The position numbers and the translations under genes are program-made. From Candidatus Hydrothermarchaeota archaeon (GTDB lineage: Archaea; Hydrothermarchaeota; Hydrothermarchaeia; Hydrothermarchaeales; BMS3B): 39,878 nt of DNA. The stretch covers positions 1 to 39,878 of the forward strand of contig WANW01000036.1 in NCBI GenBank assembly GCA_015521615.1, read 5' to 3'. Below are positions 39,818-39,878 of the stretch, piece by piece. The notes below the pieces were generated by a model. The model was not told the DNA's origin, did not search any database, and saw nothing but the letters and a program-made list of their open reading frames with translations. Numbering within the stretch: position 1 is the first letter of the stretch; each line of letters starts with the position of its first letter.

Positions 39818-39826
39818 TGATGTTGG

Positions 39827-39878
39827 ATGAGGAGTAGATGGATAAAGGTCGTGCTGCCAGCACTGCTTACGATGCTGC
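39827..39878 (+). CDS. N-terminus of a probable exported or membrane protein, 3' partial
   Basis: ATG 39827 follows GAGGAGGTGA (39811-39820) at 6 nt and opens MRSRWIKVVLPALLTML before the window ends. Basic residues followed by a hydrophobic run suggest a signal peptide or first membrane helix. An ATG at 39820 in another frame stops after five codons. Too little is present to assign a family. Confidence 0.5.
   Translation, partial: MRSRWIKVVLPALLTML

Overview
The window is a gene-dense stretch of a euryarchaeal chromosome, roughly 55-60% GC by eye. The archaeal assignment rests on an A-type (V-type) ATP synthase cluster, ribosomal protein L37e, Trm1, an archaeal topoisomerase IA, GTP cyclohydrolase MptA, TrmB and PadR regulators, a FilR1-type regulator, and TATA boxes about 26-30 bp upstream of leaderless start codons. 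MptA, FilR1, DapL and a CobB/CfbB-type amidase fit methanogen- or Archaeoglobus-like relatives. No diagnostic methanogenesis gene is present, so I do not name a lineage.

Layout. 1-3.2 kb: a PIN-ATPase-KH protein (5' end outside the window) and a cobyrinate-type a,c-diamide synthase. 3.3-6.9 kb: ATP synthase subunits I, K and C, ended by a terminator, with the other subunits absent. 6.9-10.1 kb: a CBS-domain protein and a two-cluster ferredoxin, divergent from a two-gene 2-oxoacid:ferredoxin oxidoreductase. 10.1-12.7 kb: a cupin, then an AT-rich pair (FilR1-type regulator and PaaK/F390-synthetase-type enzyme) that looks foreign. 12.7-16.9 kb, minus strand: a frameshifted helical protein, a PadR-cation exchanger operon, an FKBP isomerase and topA. 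17-19.7 kb: LL-diaminopimelate aminotransferase and 2-isopropylmalate synthase. 19.8-24 kb: a TrmB regulator divergent from an RND exporter split into two genes plus a COG1361-type surface protein, with an 18-bp perfect palindrome between them. 24-26.5 kb: a UDP-sugar dehydrogenase and a membrane-anchored winged-helix protein with a cell-wall-binding-like ectodomain. 26.7-28.5 kb: tRNA-Ala(GGC), purF and rpl37e. 28.5-32.9 kb: a thioredoxin-HEAT fusion, an MBL-fold hydrolase and valS. 32.9-36.6 kb: a DUF362 protein, a winged-helix regulator divergent from a 37-residue leaderless ORF, ilvC, trm1 and a small eight-cysteine zinc protein. 36.6-39.9 kb: a multi-hairpin element, aroC, mptA, a VapBC-type toxin-antitoxin pair enclosed by a 58-bp repeat of the 3' end of mptA, and the start of an exported protein whose ribosome-binding site can be paired away.

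Amino-acid biosynthesis genes (dapL, leuA, ilvC, aroC) are scattered among housekeeping genes, which is ordinary archaeal chromosome organisation. The unusual material is in four places: the structured intergenic element at 36.6-36.8 kb, the mptA-end duplication around vapBC, the membrane-bound regulator at 25.6-26.6 kb, and the apparent frameshift at about 12.84 kb. No CRISPR array, rRNA, insertion sequence or replication origin was seen. No stretch over 300 bases lacks a gene.
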